Part shown: one piece after another, positions 1 to 6,457 of the stretch
Position numbering within the stretch: the stretch's first letter is position 1
Layout of the letters: every line of letters starts with the position of its first letter
Source of the DNA: BNXB01 sp031548005
GTDB lineage: Bacteria; Bacteroidota; Bacteroidia; Bacteroidales; Azobacteroidaceae
Direction of reading: 5' to 3'
DNA: 10,412 nt
Assembly: GCA_031548005.1 (NCBI GenBank)
Contig: JAVBRK010000071.1
Coordinates: 1 to 10,412, forward strand
Made by a program: the position numbers and the translations under genes
The notes under the pieces: model-generated
Database searches by the model: none
Told to the model about the DNA's origin: nothing
What the model saw: the letters and a program-made list of their open reading frames with translations, nothing else

Positions 1-1994
1 AATCCTTCAGTGTAAGATATTTTGACATCGGTCACAGTTCCTTCTGCATTCTTAACCAGTTCATATACCGGATTGACAAAGCCCCGGTAAGGAGAAAGAT
101 TCAATTTTTTATACCGGTCCAGAATTTCGGAATGGAGCGCCGGATCGACCTGAACGGCATAATTTTCTACCAACGCTTTGGCGCCTTTGAAGTCGCCTTC
201 CGATTTAATGCGTTGGATTTCGGCCAGCAATTCTCCTAGCAAAGTGCGAATCCGGTCGTAATTGTTTATAACGACGTAAGTTTCGCCCTCTTTTTTTACG
301 AGTTCGACGGCTTTATCAACGCTTCCTTTTTCAAACACCCAGCGGGCGATCAGCGCCCGGTTGCGCATGTGAGATTCTTCGATGGTCTTACCCGGTTCGA
401 TCCGGACCAATTGGGTCATCAATCCGTTCATCATGAATTTATAATATTCCGCTTTGTAGGCTTCAGGGTTATCCAATAAACCCAGTTCAACCAGTTTTTT
501 ATCAGCGATAAAATACAATCCGAAGAGGTCGGCACGGGCTTCTTCAATGGTTGAGCCGTAGATACCCAGAGCATCCGGGTCCACTCCCGGCAGCAGTTGG
601 CCGGAACCATGTCCGAGGCATTCGTGCAAATCTGTGTGCATATTGTCCGTAACAAAGCCATAGCTGCTCAACAGTTGTCGTTCGGTATCGCTCCATACGA
701 ATTCTTCGTTGAAACCGTTGCCTTGCGATGCTTTGTCGTAAGCATCCGTAATGTTTTCGATAGTGACCGATTTGGAGCCATATTCCTTGCGTATCCAGTT
801 GGCATTCGGAAGATTGATCCCGATTGGAGTGGCCGGGTAGCAATCGCCTCCCATGATGGCGTTGGTAATGACTTTAGCGCTAACTCCTTTGACTTCTTTT
901 TTCTTGAATTGCGATGCAGCCGGAGAATGGTCTTCAAACCATTGGGCATTACTACTGATAACTTCCGTTCTTTTAGTGGCCTCCAGGTTCTTGAAGTTTA
1001 CGATGGATTCCCAACTGGCTTTCATTCCCAGCGGGTCGCCATACGATTCAGTAAACCCGTTAACGAAGTCGATCCGGGAATCGATGTCCTGTACCCAGTT
1101 GATAGCATATTCGTCGAATTTTTTCAGATCGCCTGTTTGGTAATATTCGATTAATAAATGAATGGTGCGTTTTTGGGTATCGTTTTCAGCTACCGCTTCC
1201 GCTTTTTTCAACCAGCCGGCAATTCGTTCAAGAGCAGGGGAGTATAACCCGCCCACTTTCCAGACTTTTTCTACCAATTTTCCATTTTCTTTTACCAGTT
1301 TGCTATTTAATCCATATGAAACCGGTTGGGGATTTTTGGGATCTTTCATTTTTCCGTAAAAGTCTTCCACCTCTTTTTGAGAGATTCCTTCTCCGTAATA
1401 GTTATTGGCCGAGGTAAGGATTACATCGACATTCGGGTCCTGAACCACTTTTTTAGCCAGTACCGATGGATCGAACATTACCGGAGTCAACTCCCGGATG
1501 AGAACATCGGCTGTTTCTCCTTCTTTTAATGGTAATTTGGACGCATCGATCGATTTTACTGCATTGGCGAAAAAATCTTTAGAAAATCCAGGCAGAAATT
1601 TTTCTTCGCCATAATGATGGTGAATCCCGTTGGAAAACCAGACCCGTTTGAGGTATATCCCGAATTCTTTATAATCGGCCGAAGTTTTATCTCCGGCGTA
1701 ATTTTCGTAAATTGCTTCCAATGTCCTGCGAATAGCCAGGTTGTAACGGCAGTTCTGGTCGAATAAAATGTCACGTCCTTCTAATGCGGCCTGAGAAAGG
1801 TAATAGATTAATTCTTTCTGTTGGAGACTCAATTCTTCGAACCCAGGTACCTGGTAACGGAGCACTTCGAGATCGGCAAATTTTTCGACCGAATATTTGA
1901 AGCTGTCCCGGGCAGGTTCCACACGTTTATTTTCCTTGTTATTCTGACAGGAAAAGAATAGGGCTGCTGTCATAAAAATAAATATCTTTTTCAT
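1..1994 (-). CDS. Dipeptidyl peptidase III (peptidase M49), lipoprotein-type; 3' end cut by window edge
   Basis: Zinc exopeptidase that removes dipeptides from the N-terminus of short peptides. The start at 1994 gives MKKIFIFMTAALFFSC, a lipoprotein signal with probable lipidated Cys16, so the enzyme should be anchored in the cell envelope; most characterised eukaryotic M49 enzymes are cytosolic. The zinc motif HECLGH is at residues 457-462 (bases 609-626), with His457 and His462 as ligands and Glu458 catalytic. The third ligand is expected to be Glu485 in EEARAD (residues 484-489). HECLGH, one residue shorter than the eukaryotic HELLGH-type insertion motif HExxxH, is the form described for Bacteroides DPP III. 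The frame is open for 664 codons to the window edge. The Bacteroides enzyme has roughly 675 residues, so only a short tail is missing. It starts 13 bp after the stop of nfnL with no terminator between, so it is probably cotranscribed. The family call is strong; automatic pipelines sometimes mislabel such genes 'dihydrofolate reductase', and no DHFR motif is seen. Confidence 0.93.
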   Translation of the reverse strand, partial: MKKIFIFMTAALFFSCQNNKENKRVEPARDSFKYSVEKFADLEVLRYQVPGFEELSLQQKELIYYLSQAALEGRDILFDQNCRYNLAIRRTLEAIYENYAGDKTSADYKEFGIYLKRVWFSNGIHHHYGEEKFLPGFSKDFFANAVKSIDASKLPLKEGETADVLIRELTPVMFDPSVLAKKVVQDPNVDVILTSANNYYGEGISQKEVEDFYGKMKDPKNPQPVSYGLNSKLVKENGKLVEKVWKVGGLYSPALERIAGWLKKAEAVAENDTQKRTIHLLIEYYQTGDLKKFDEYAINWVQDIDSRIDFVNGFTESYGDPLGMKASWESIVNFKNLEATKRTEVISSNAQWFEDHSPAASQFKKKEVKGVSAKVITNAIMGGDCYPATPIGINLPNANWIRKEYGSKSVTIENITDAYDKASQGNGFNEEFVWSDTERQLLSSYGFVTDNMHTDLHECLGHGSGQLLPGVDPDALGIYGSTIEEARADLFGLYFIADKKLVELGLLDNPEAYKAEYYKFMMNGLMTQLVRIEPGKTIEESHMRNRALIARWVFEKGSVDKAVELVKKEGETYVVINNYDRIRTLLGELLAEIQRIKSEGDFKGAKALVENYAVQVDPALHSEILDRYKKLNLSPYRGFVNPVYELVKNAEGTVTDVKISYTEG

Positions 1995-2007
1995 TATCTG
2001 TAATATA

Positions 2008-3477
2008 TTACTTTGAATTTAATGCAGAGTGCATGGCTGCTGCAGCTTTGCGTCCGTCTCCCATTGCGAGGATGACAGTGGCTCCTCCGCGTACGATGTC
2101 GCCTCCTGCATAAACATCAGACAAAGCAGACTGCATTGTGTCCTGATCGACAATAATGGTGCCCCAGCGACTGACATCAAGTCCGCGAAATGCGCTTTGA
2201 ATTAGTGGGTTAGGGGATACTCCGATGCTGACGATGGCCATGTCGATGTCGACGGTTTCGATGGCGCCCTCGAGTTCGACCGGTTTGCGGCGTCCGGAAG
2301 CATCCGGTTCGCCCAGCATCATTTTCTGAAGCTTCATTTGTTTTACCCGCCCTTTTTCGTCCCCGATATATTCGATGGGATTATGTAATGTGAGGAACTC
2401 AATTCCTTCTTCCTTCGCGTGTTTTACTTCTTCGATACGTGCCGGCATTTCTTCTTCGGAGCGGCGGTAAACGATCATGGCTTTCTCGGCACCCAGACGC
2501 CGTGCTGTCCGCACAGAATCCATGGCCGTATTTCCACCTCCGATGATGGCTACTTTTTTGCCGTGGAAAACCGGAGTGTCGGATTCTTCCTTCGCAGCAG
2601 CCATCAGGTTAACGCGCGTCAGGTACTCGTTGGAAGAAAGTACTCCTACCAGGTTTTCGCCCGGAATGTTCATGAAATTGGGAAGTCCGGCGCCGCTGGC
2701 GATGAAAATTCCTTTAAAATCATAGCTGTGGAGGTCTTCATAACTGATTGTTTTTCCTACAATGCAGTTGGTGATGAATTTCACTCCCATTTTTTCTAAT
2801 ATTTCGATCTCGACATCGACGATTTCGTTTGGTAGCCGGAATTCGGGAATCCCGTATTTCAATACGCCTCCGATTTCGTGAAGCGCCTCATAAACCGTAA
2901 CATCATAGCCGAATTTGGCCATGTCTCCGGCAAAAGAGAGTCCGGCAGGACCGGATCCTACGACTGCTATTTTAATCCCGTTGGCTGGAGCGACTTCGGG
3001 AACCGATATTTTTCCGCTTTTCCGCTCGTAATCGGCTGCAAAACGTTCCAGGTGACCGATCGCTACCGGTTCGTTTCCCATTTTATGATGGATGCACTGG
3101 CTTTCACACTGTTTTTCCTGGGGGCAGACCCGGCCGCATACTGCCGGTAGGGCGGAAGTTTCTTTTAAAGCTTTGGCAGCTTCCAGAAATTCGCCGCGTT
3201 CAATATTTTTAATGAATGTGGGGATGTTGATTTCTACCGGACAACCTGTTATACACGTTGGATTCGGACAGTCGAGACAACGTTGAGCCTCGATCATAGC
3301 TTGCTCTTTGTTCAAACCGAGGTTGACTTCTTCGTAGTTGTGGCTACGGTATTCTGCATTCAGTTCCGGCATATGGACCCGGGGGATCGCACTGCGTTCC
3401 TTGTTTTTCATTTTCTGACGCAGTTCTTCACGCCAGGGTTCGCTCCGCAGAGCTTTCAGGTATTCTATTGCAGCCAT
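2008..3477 (-). CDS. nfnB: NfnL/NfnB: large subunit of NADH-dependent ferredoxin:NADP+ oxidoreductase (GltD/SudA-like)
   Basis: A 489-residue iron-sulfur flavoprotein of the GltD family. The N-terminal domain carries two sets of four cysteines: Cys67, 70, 75, 79 and Cys114, 118, 124, 128, matching the two [4Fe-4S] clusters of this family. The FAD-binding Rossmann motif GSGPAGL is at 174-180, the pyridine nucleotide motif GGGNTAMD at 313-320, and the C-terminal FAD-binding segment AGGDIVRGGATVI starts at 457. On its own the protein could be called glutamate synthase small subunit. However, no glutamate synthase large subunit is adjacent, and an FNR-like partner ends 9 bp upstream. That pairing is typical of NfnAB (also called SudAB), which couples exergonic and endergonic electron transfer among NADPH, NAD+ and reduced ferredoxin in the cytosol. 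In many Bacteroidota the two subunits are annotated as one fused 'DHOD-B/GltD' protein; here they are separate genes. The function as transhydrogenase is inferred from family and pairing. Confidence 0.9.
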   Translation of the reverse strand: MAAIEYLKALRSEPWREELRQKMKNKERSAIPRVHMPELNAEYRSHNYEEVNLGLNKEQAMIEAQRCLDCPNPTCITGCPVEINIPTFIKNIERGEFLEAAKALKETSALPAVCGRVCPQEKQCESQCIHHKMGNEPVAIGHLERFAADYERKSGKISVPEVAPANGIKIAVVGSGPAGLSFAGDMAKFGYDVTVYEALHEIGGVLKYGIPEFRLPNEIVDVEIEILEKMGVKFITNCIVGKTISYEDLHSYDFKGIFIASGAGLPNFMNIPGENLVGVLSSNEYLTRVNLMAAAKEESDTPVFHGKKVAIIGGGNTAMDSVRTARRLGAEKAMIVYRRSEEEMPARIEEVKHAKEEGIEFLTLHNPIEYIGDEKGRVKQMKLQKMMLGEPDASGRRKPVELEGAIETVDIDMAIVSIGVSPNPLIQSAFRGLDVSRWGTIIVDQDTMQSALSDVYAGGDIVRGGATVILAMGDGRKAAAAMHSALNSK

Positions 3478-3486
3478 ATTTTCGGA

Positions 3487-4278
3487 TTATTCAAATTCTT
3501 TGTATGCATTCAATCTCATCATCATTTCGTCGAAATCCACCTGGTGGGCATCGAACTCCGGTCCATCCACACAGACAAATTTTGTTTTCCCGCCGACAGT
3601 AACCCGGCAGGCTCCGCACATTCCGGTACCGTCTACCATGATGGTATTGAGCGATGCGACTGTGGGGACTCCATATTTCTTTGTGAGTAACGACACGAAC
3701 TTCATCATAATTGCTGGTCCAATGGTAACGCAAAGATCCACTTTCTCACGAAGAATAACTTCTTCTACCCCGTTGGTTACCAATCCTTTTTTTCCGTATG
3801 AGCCATCGTCAGTCATAATTACGACTTCATCGGAGAAAGCTTTCATTTCATTTTCGAGTATTACCAGGTCTTTTGTACGGGCGGCCTGCACTGTAATAAC
3901 CCGATTCCCCGCCTTTTTCATTGCCTCCACGATCGGCAGCATGGGAGCGGTTCCTACTCCTCCACAGGCGCAGACCACCGTTCCGAAATTTTCGATGTGT
4001 GTGGCTTGTCCCAATGGTCCTACCAAATCTGTAATAAACTCGCCTTCGTTGAGTGCACAGATTTTTTTTGAGGACTCACCGATTCGTTGGATCACCAATA
4101 TAATGGTACCTTTATTCGTATCGGATGCAGCGATGGTGAGCGGGATGCGTTCGCCAAACTTGCCGACTTTGACGATTACAAAGTGGCCGGCTTTTCTGGA
4201 GCGTGCTATCAGAGGCGCTTCGACCTCAAATTTTACCACATTTTCGGAAAGGAATTCTTTCTTGATAATTTTGTTCAT
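3487..4278 (-). CDS. nfnA: NfnS/NfnA: small subunit of NADH-dependent ferredoxin:NADP+ oxidoreductase (PyrK/FNR-like)
   Basis: A 263-residue ferredoxin-NADP reductase-type subunit. The N-terminal flavin domain has ERIPLTIA at 43-50 (the RxxxT FAD contact of this family). The NAD(P)-binding domain has CGGVGTAPMLPI at 105-116. The C-terminal [2Fe-2S] site comprises Asp216, Cys221, Cys224 and Cys236, in DGTGMCGAC and the later FVCVDGP. Three cysteines preceded by an aspartate fit the cluster of characterised NfnA, in which an Asp is reported as the fourth ligand; PyrK proteins use four cysteines. This spacing therefore favours NfnS over the PyrK subunit of dihydroorotate dehydrogenase B, and no pyrD is nearby. 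It is the first gene of the operon: a good Bacteroides-type promoter lies about 45-75 bp upstream, and nfnL starts 9 bp after its stop. Confidence 0.9.
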   Translation of the reverse strand: MNKIIKKEFLSENVVKFEVEAPLIARSRKAGHFVIVKVGKFGERIPLTIAASDTNKGTIILVIQRIGESSKKICALNEGEFITDLVGPLGQATHIENFGTVVCACGGVGTAPMLPIVEAMKKAGNRVITVQAARTKDLVILENEMKAFSDEVVIMTDDGSYGKKGLVTNGVEEVILREKVDLCVTIGPAIMMKFVSLLTKKYGVPTVASLNTIMVDGTGMCGACRVTVGGKTKFVCVDGPEFDAHQVDFDEMMMRLNAYKEFE

Positions 4279-4321
4279 TGCTTCATTAACACAGGATTAG
4301 ATTATAGTCTGTATCGGAATG

Positions 4322-4351
4322 CAAAATTACATAAAAAAAGCAATTAAGCAA
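4322..4351 (-). promoter_or_regulatory. Bacteroides-type sigma-70 promoter of the nfnA-nfnB-DPP III operon
   Basis: Read on the minus strand, TTG (4349-4351) is followed by a 19-nt spacer and then TAATTTTG (4322-4329). This matches all specified bases of the Bacteroides -7 box TAnnTTTG at the usual distance from a -33 TTG element. Transcription should begin near 4312-4318, leaving a leader of roughly 35-40 nt before the ATG at 4278. It sits in the 96-bp gap after the upstream protease gene. It is a motif match only, with no transcript data. Confidence 0.7.
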
Positions 4352-4374
4352 CATGATTTTCACTTGAACGGGAT

Positions 4375-5136
4375 TTAAAGATTTACCTTTAAAAATTGCT
4401 GATACTCATCCCACATGGCGTCTACTCCGCATTTCTCTCCAAGTACATGCTTCATGGCCTGATCGAAGCTCCAGGGAATAATCTCTAAGGTAGAGCGGTT
4501 GAATTTCCGGAGGAAATCCGGATCTTTAGCCGTGAGCCATTGCAAAAAGAATCCGGTGGTTTGATAACCGTCCATCCAATGTCCTCCCGGTTTGCGGTTG
4601 GTAACAGGAAAAAATCCGTTCTGATAACGTACGGCATCGGCCATCCCTTCGATAAACGCCCAGAATTCAGTACCTTGCTTATAACCTCCGATACCCTGGG
4701 GCTCTAATTGGAAGCCGTGGGTCAGTTCATGGTACAGGACTCCGCGGGTTTCAAACAGAACTTTGTCGTCTCCCCGGTCTTTTTCGGAGCGTTCTACCCA
4801 GCGTGAACTGTAAAAAATAGCAATATCGGGTACGCCTCCTCCTTTAGCCGAAATGCCATCTACATCTTCCAGTGTATAATGAATATTTTTAATTCCGGGA
4901 ATGGAATCGGCAGGCGACCAGTACAAGGTTTGTACTACCCACAGGGCATGCTGCTTAATAAAATTAACAGGATCGGGAACAATCCGGCTGTAGATTTTAG
5001 CCCCTTCCGTTTCCGGAGTTTTGTTCTCAAAATGAATTTCGGGATAGTTGAACGAACCCCATTTAGGATCCGACCAGTTCTGTGCACACACTGTGGCGGA
5101 AAAAAGTATAGCGATAGATAGAAATAATGTCTTCAT
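4375..5136 (-). CDS. Secreted metalloprotease of the plant basic secretory protein (BSP) family
   Basis: A 253-residue exported protein with a signal peptide (about residues 1-18, cut before QNWS). The zinc-protease motif HELTH is at 136-140, followed by GFQ. The downstream EGMADAVR at 163-170 supplies the second acidic motif, and GGHWMDGYQTTGFFL at 184-198 is the conserved C-terminal block. HELTHGFQ plus EGMAD plus GGHW..GYQTT is the signature of the basic secretory protein family (Pfam PF04450), named from plant defence proteins and also found in bacteria. The zinc-dependent peptidase role follows from the motif; the substrate is unknown. The gene stands alone on the minus strand: 96 bp and a promoter separate it from nfnA, and nearly 600 bp of non-coding sequence lies upstream. 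It could feed on extracellular or host protein, but nothing here shows that. Confidence 0.88.
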   Translation of the reverse strand: MKTLFLSIAILFSATVCAQNWSDPKWGSFNYPEIHFENKTPETEGAKIYSRIVPDPVNFIKQHALWVVQTLYWSPADSIPGIKNIHYTLEDVDGISAKGGGVPDIAIFYSSRWVERSEKDRGDDKVLFETRGVLYHELTHGFQLEPQGIGGYKQGTEFWAFIEGMADAVRYQNGFFPVTNRKPGGHWMDGYQTTGFFLQWLTAKDPDFLRKFNRSTLEIIPWSFDQAMKHVLGEKCGVDAMWDEYQQFLKVNL

Positions 5137-5260
5137 TATTCTTAATTAATTTAAGTTGCTATTTATAAATTATGCGAAAATAATACCACACCGGTATCCA
5201 ATTCAGGAAATAATAATTATCTACCTGTTTGCAGACCATTGTTAAAAGAATTTCCAAGTC

Positions 5261-5296
5261 AAAGATATACATATTCTTTTGCAAAAGAGTATCTTT
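5261..5296. repeat. Imperfect palindrome / hairpin
   Basis: The core TCTTTTGCAAAAGA (5275-5288) is a perfect 14-bp palindrome. It is flanked by outer arms AAAGATA (5261-5267) and TATCTTT (5290-5296), separated from the core by 7 nt on the left and 1 nt on the right. The structure could form on either strand. On the plus strand it is followed after a few bases by a run of six T (5305-5310), but no gene reads towards it. It may be a remnant of a terminator or of an insertion element end; its role is unknown. Confidence 0.5.
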
Positions 5297-5429
5297 TCAC
5301 CTGATTTTTTGCCCCACCTTCTTATCAAATGTTCAACTATCGGTTAAATTCATTGTCAGGAGCCTTTATCGCATTGGTTCAGAGATTGATTGGGTTATTC
5401 CAACCGGACTGTTTGGATTATGTGGATCA

Positions 5430-5562
5430 ACCCGTTTTAAGTATGTAGAAGATTTCATCAAAAATTTCTCTTAGAATGTTTGCACTTGCATTTATCGTTT
5501 AAAACAGCTAATATTGTACTCCATTGATTATCGGTCAAGTTAGTTGGATAAGTTTTCTCCAT
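5430..5562 (-). pseudogene. Remnant of an IS5-family (IS427-like) transposase, 5' end, frameshifted
   Basis: Read on the minus strand from an ATG at 5562, the first frame gives MEKTYPTNLTDNQWSTIL and continues to a stop at 5458-5460. The opening 'YPTxLTDxQW' is characteristic of the N-terminus of IS5-family transposases of the IS427 type (DUF4096 domain). The frame breaks near 5470; the neighbouring frame then continues with LREIFDEIFYILKTG, the expected next conserved segment, before ending at a TGA (5427-5429). Normally CQWRMLP would follow KTG, but nothing similar is seen, so the rest of the transposase is lost. The junction bases are consistent with loss of a 2-nt CT unit from a TCTC run (inference). 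An AAAGAAAG sequence just before the ATG resembles a ribosome binding site. About 45 codons remain, so the element is dead. Confidence 0.82.
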
Positions 5563-5653
5563 TCTTTCTTTATAGCTTGGTAACCATAACCATAGAGATA
5601 CGAAGAAAATTAAAATTAATTAACTGATAATCAATATTTTATTTTGAATTTAT

Positions 5654-5670
5654 ACTGTTTTTTTAACAGT
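5654..5670. repeat. Short inverted repeat upstream of the membrane protein gene
   Basis: Perfect 6-bp arms ACTGTT and AACAGT surround a TTTTT loop, 55 bp before the ATG at 5725. The position would suit an operator or leader hairpin, but the arms are short and the region is very AT-rich, so chance is a real possibility. Confidence 0.3.
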
Positions 5671-5724
5671 TTCTAATGATAAACTATAATGTTATAAAAG
5701 GTAAGTAATTTTCTAAGGCAAAGT

Positions 5725-6132
5725 ATGGAAAAAATTGAATTGTTTTTATTCGGCAAGAGGCTTTCGGAGGGTGATTATACGATTGTTAATCTTTTTACAT
5801 CGGTTTTTATGGGCTGGATGATATCATTGGGGTTTATTTTTGTAAAGGAACCGGGAGGAATTATAGCTTATGTAATGATTTATCTCAGTTTTTATCTACT
5901 AACATCTATTATTACCGGAAAAATTGTAGCATTGAAAAAAGAAAGAACTTCCCGTTGGAGGGTATTGGTCGGATTCTTATTGATAGTGGTACAAACCGGA
6001 ACTTTACTTTATTTATATGCATTCCGCATACTTGAATCTAAGGGTAGTCTATGGATTACCGTTCCGGTTAGTATGATCATTTTAGTAGCCTGTATGCTTT
6101 GGATGTGCTTATATCCTAAACATAAAAAATAA
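5725..6132 (+). CDS. Four-helix integral membrane protein of unknown function
   Basis: A 135-residue hydrophobic protein. Likely membrane segments are at residues 20-40, 44-68, 79-101 and 108-130, with a basic loop KKERTSRWR (71-79) between helices 2 and 3 and a lysine-rich tail PKHKK. I do not recognise the family. An AAGG motif lies 9-12 bases before the ATG. It is the first of two plus-strand genes in a block of minus-strand genes, and it is more AT-rich than its neighbours. The truncated ABC ATPase that follows 26 bp later suggests it may be the surviving membrane component of a decayed transporter, but that rests on position alone. The frame is complete, with a start, stop and plausible codon use, so it is probably a real or recently real gene. 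Confidence 0.65.
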   Translation: MEKIELFLFGKRLSEGDYTIVNLFTSVFMGWMISLGFIFVKEPGGIIAYVMIYLSFYLLTSIITGKIVALKKERTSRWRVLVGFLLIVVQTGTLLYLYAFRILESKGSLWITVPVSMIILVACMLWMCLYPKHKK

Positions 6133-6158
6133 TTGATGTTCTAACAACCGGATTAAAC

Positions 6159-6452
6159 ATGATCAACACTGAACTGCTTCAGGAAATCCAGGATGAACTT
6201 TCCGGAGGTCAAAAACAAAGAGTGGCCATAGCCAGGGCATTGATTTCAGAACCTGCTGTTGTATTGGCAGATGAACCGACAGGGCAACTCGATTCATTGA
6301 CATCGAATGATGTGATGAACTTATTTAAAAGTATTAATAACAAGGGAGTCACCGTTATCATTGTGACTCACGAGCAAAGTGTAGCTGACAAAACGGATCA
6401 GATCATTTATATTAAAGATGGAGTAATTAATTTAAGTCATGACCTAAATTAA
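6159..6452 (+). pseudogene. C-terminal fragment of an ABC transporter ATPase (MacB/LolD-type), lacks Walker A
   Basis: The 97-residue frame holds the ABC signature LSGGQ (14-18), Walker B AVVLADEP (33-40, with Asp38 and catalytic Glu39), the D-loop GQLDS (42-46) and the switch histidine His71 in VTHE. The order and wording (LSGGQKQRVAIARAL, ADEPTGQLDS) are those of the MacB/LolD/YknY-type ATPases, which are normally about 220-240 residues. The A-loop, Walker A and Q-loop, about 130 residues, are absent, so it cannot bind ATP in the usual way. The frame stays open upstream to 6126 and reads IIDVLTTGLN, resembling the helical stretch before the signature, so homology probably starts near 6129, right at the end of the preceding gene. 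This suggests a deletion that joined the two. No clear ribosome binding site precedes the ATG at 6159. The stop overlaps that of the convergent GH92 gene by 4 bp. Confidence 0.85.
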
Positions 6453-6457
6453 TTACT
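6422..6457. terminator. 36-bp near-perfect palindrome over two convergent stop codons; possible bidirectional terminator
   Basis: Arms of 13 bp (6422-6434 and 6445-6457, AGTAATTAATTTA and its complement) flank A-GTCATGAC-C, whose GTCATGAC is itself palindromic. Across 18 base pairs the only mismatch is A6435 against C6444. The repeat contains the last codons and stop of the plus-strand ABC fragment and the stop of the minus-strand GH92 gene. Position between convergent genes suggests a shared terminator. Against this, the stem is almost entirely A/T and no T-run follows on either strand. The structure is seen directly; the role is inferred. Confidence 0.6.

Larger units (their letters stand above)
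5137..5724. other. AT-rich intergenic region, 588 bp, between divergent genes
   Basis: The region separates the minus-strand BSP protease from the plus-strand membrane protein gene, so it should hold the promoters of both; I found no convincing TTG/TAnnTTTG pair for either. It contains a small inverted repeat ATACC/GGTAT (5183-5197) just upstream of the protease gene, a longer imperfect hairpin (5261-5296), a broken IS5-type transposase start (about 5430-5562, minus strand), and a 6-bp inverted repeat ACTGTT/AACAGT (5654-5670). A plus-strand 81-codon open frame at 5229-5474 runs antisense across the transposase remnant and has no recognisable features; I do not regard it as a gene. Confidence 0.7.

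Noticed and set aside
597..1154. Plus-strand open frame of 185 codons in the left region
   Set aside because: It lies antisense to the DPP III gene, whose zinc motifs are intact, so it is a shadow frame.
2008..3477. Naming this gene gltD, glutamate synthase small subunit
   Set aside because: No large subunit is adjacent, and the close pairing with an FNR-like [2Fe-2S] subunit fits NfnAB better.
3487..4278. Naming this gene pyrK, dihydroorotate dehydrogenase B electron transfer subunit
   Set aside because: No pyrD neighbour, and the cluster site shows Asp plus three Cys rather than four Cys.
3500..4300. Long plus-strand open frame (266 codons) opposite nfnA
   Set aside because: It is the mirror of a well-supported gene; its residue composition is Ser/Thr/Phe/Pro-rich, as expected for an antisense frame, and it lacks motifs.
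5140..5200. Promoter for the BSP protease gene (TATTTTCG or TAATTTAT on the minus strand)
   Set aside because: Each candidate -7 box has mismatches and no TTG at 19-21 nt spacing, so I do not call it.
5229..5474. Plus-strand 81-codon open frame in the gap
   Set aside because: It runs antisense through the transposase remnant, has no recognisable domain and no promoter or ribosome binding site that I can see.
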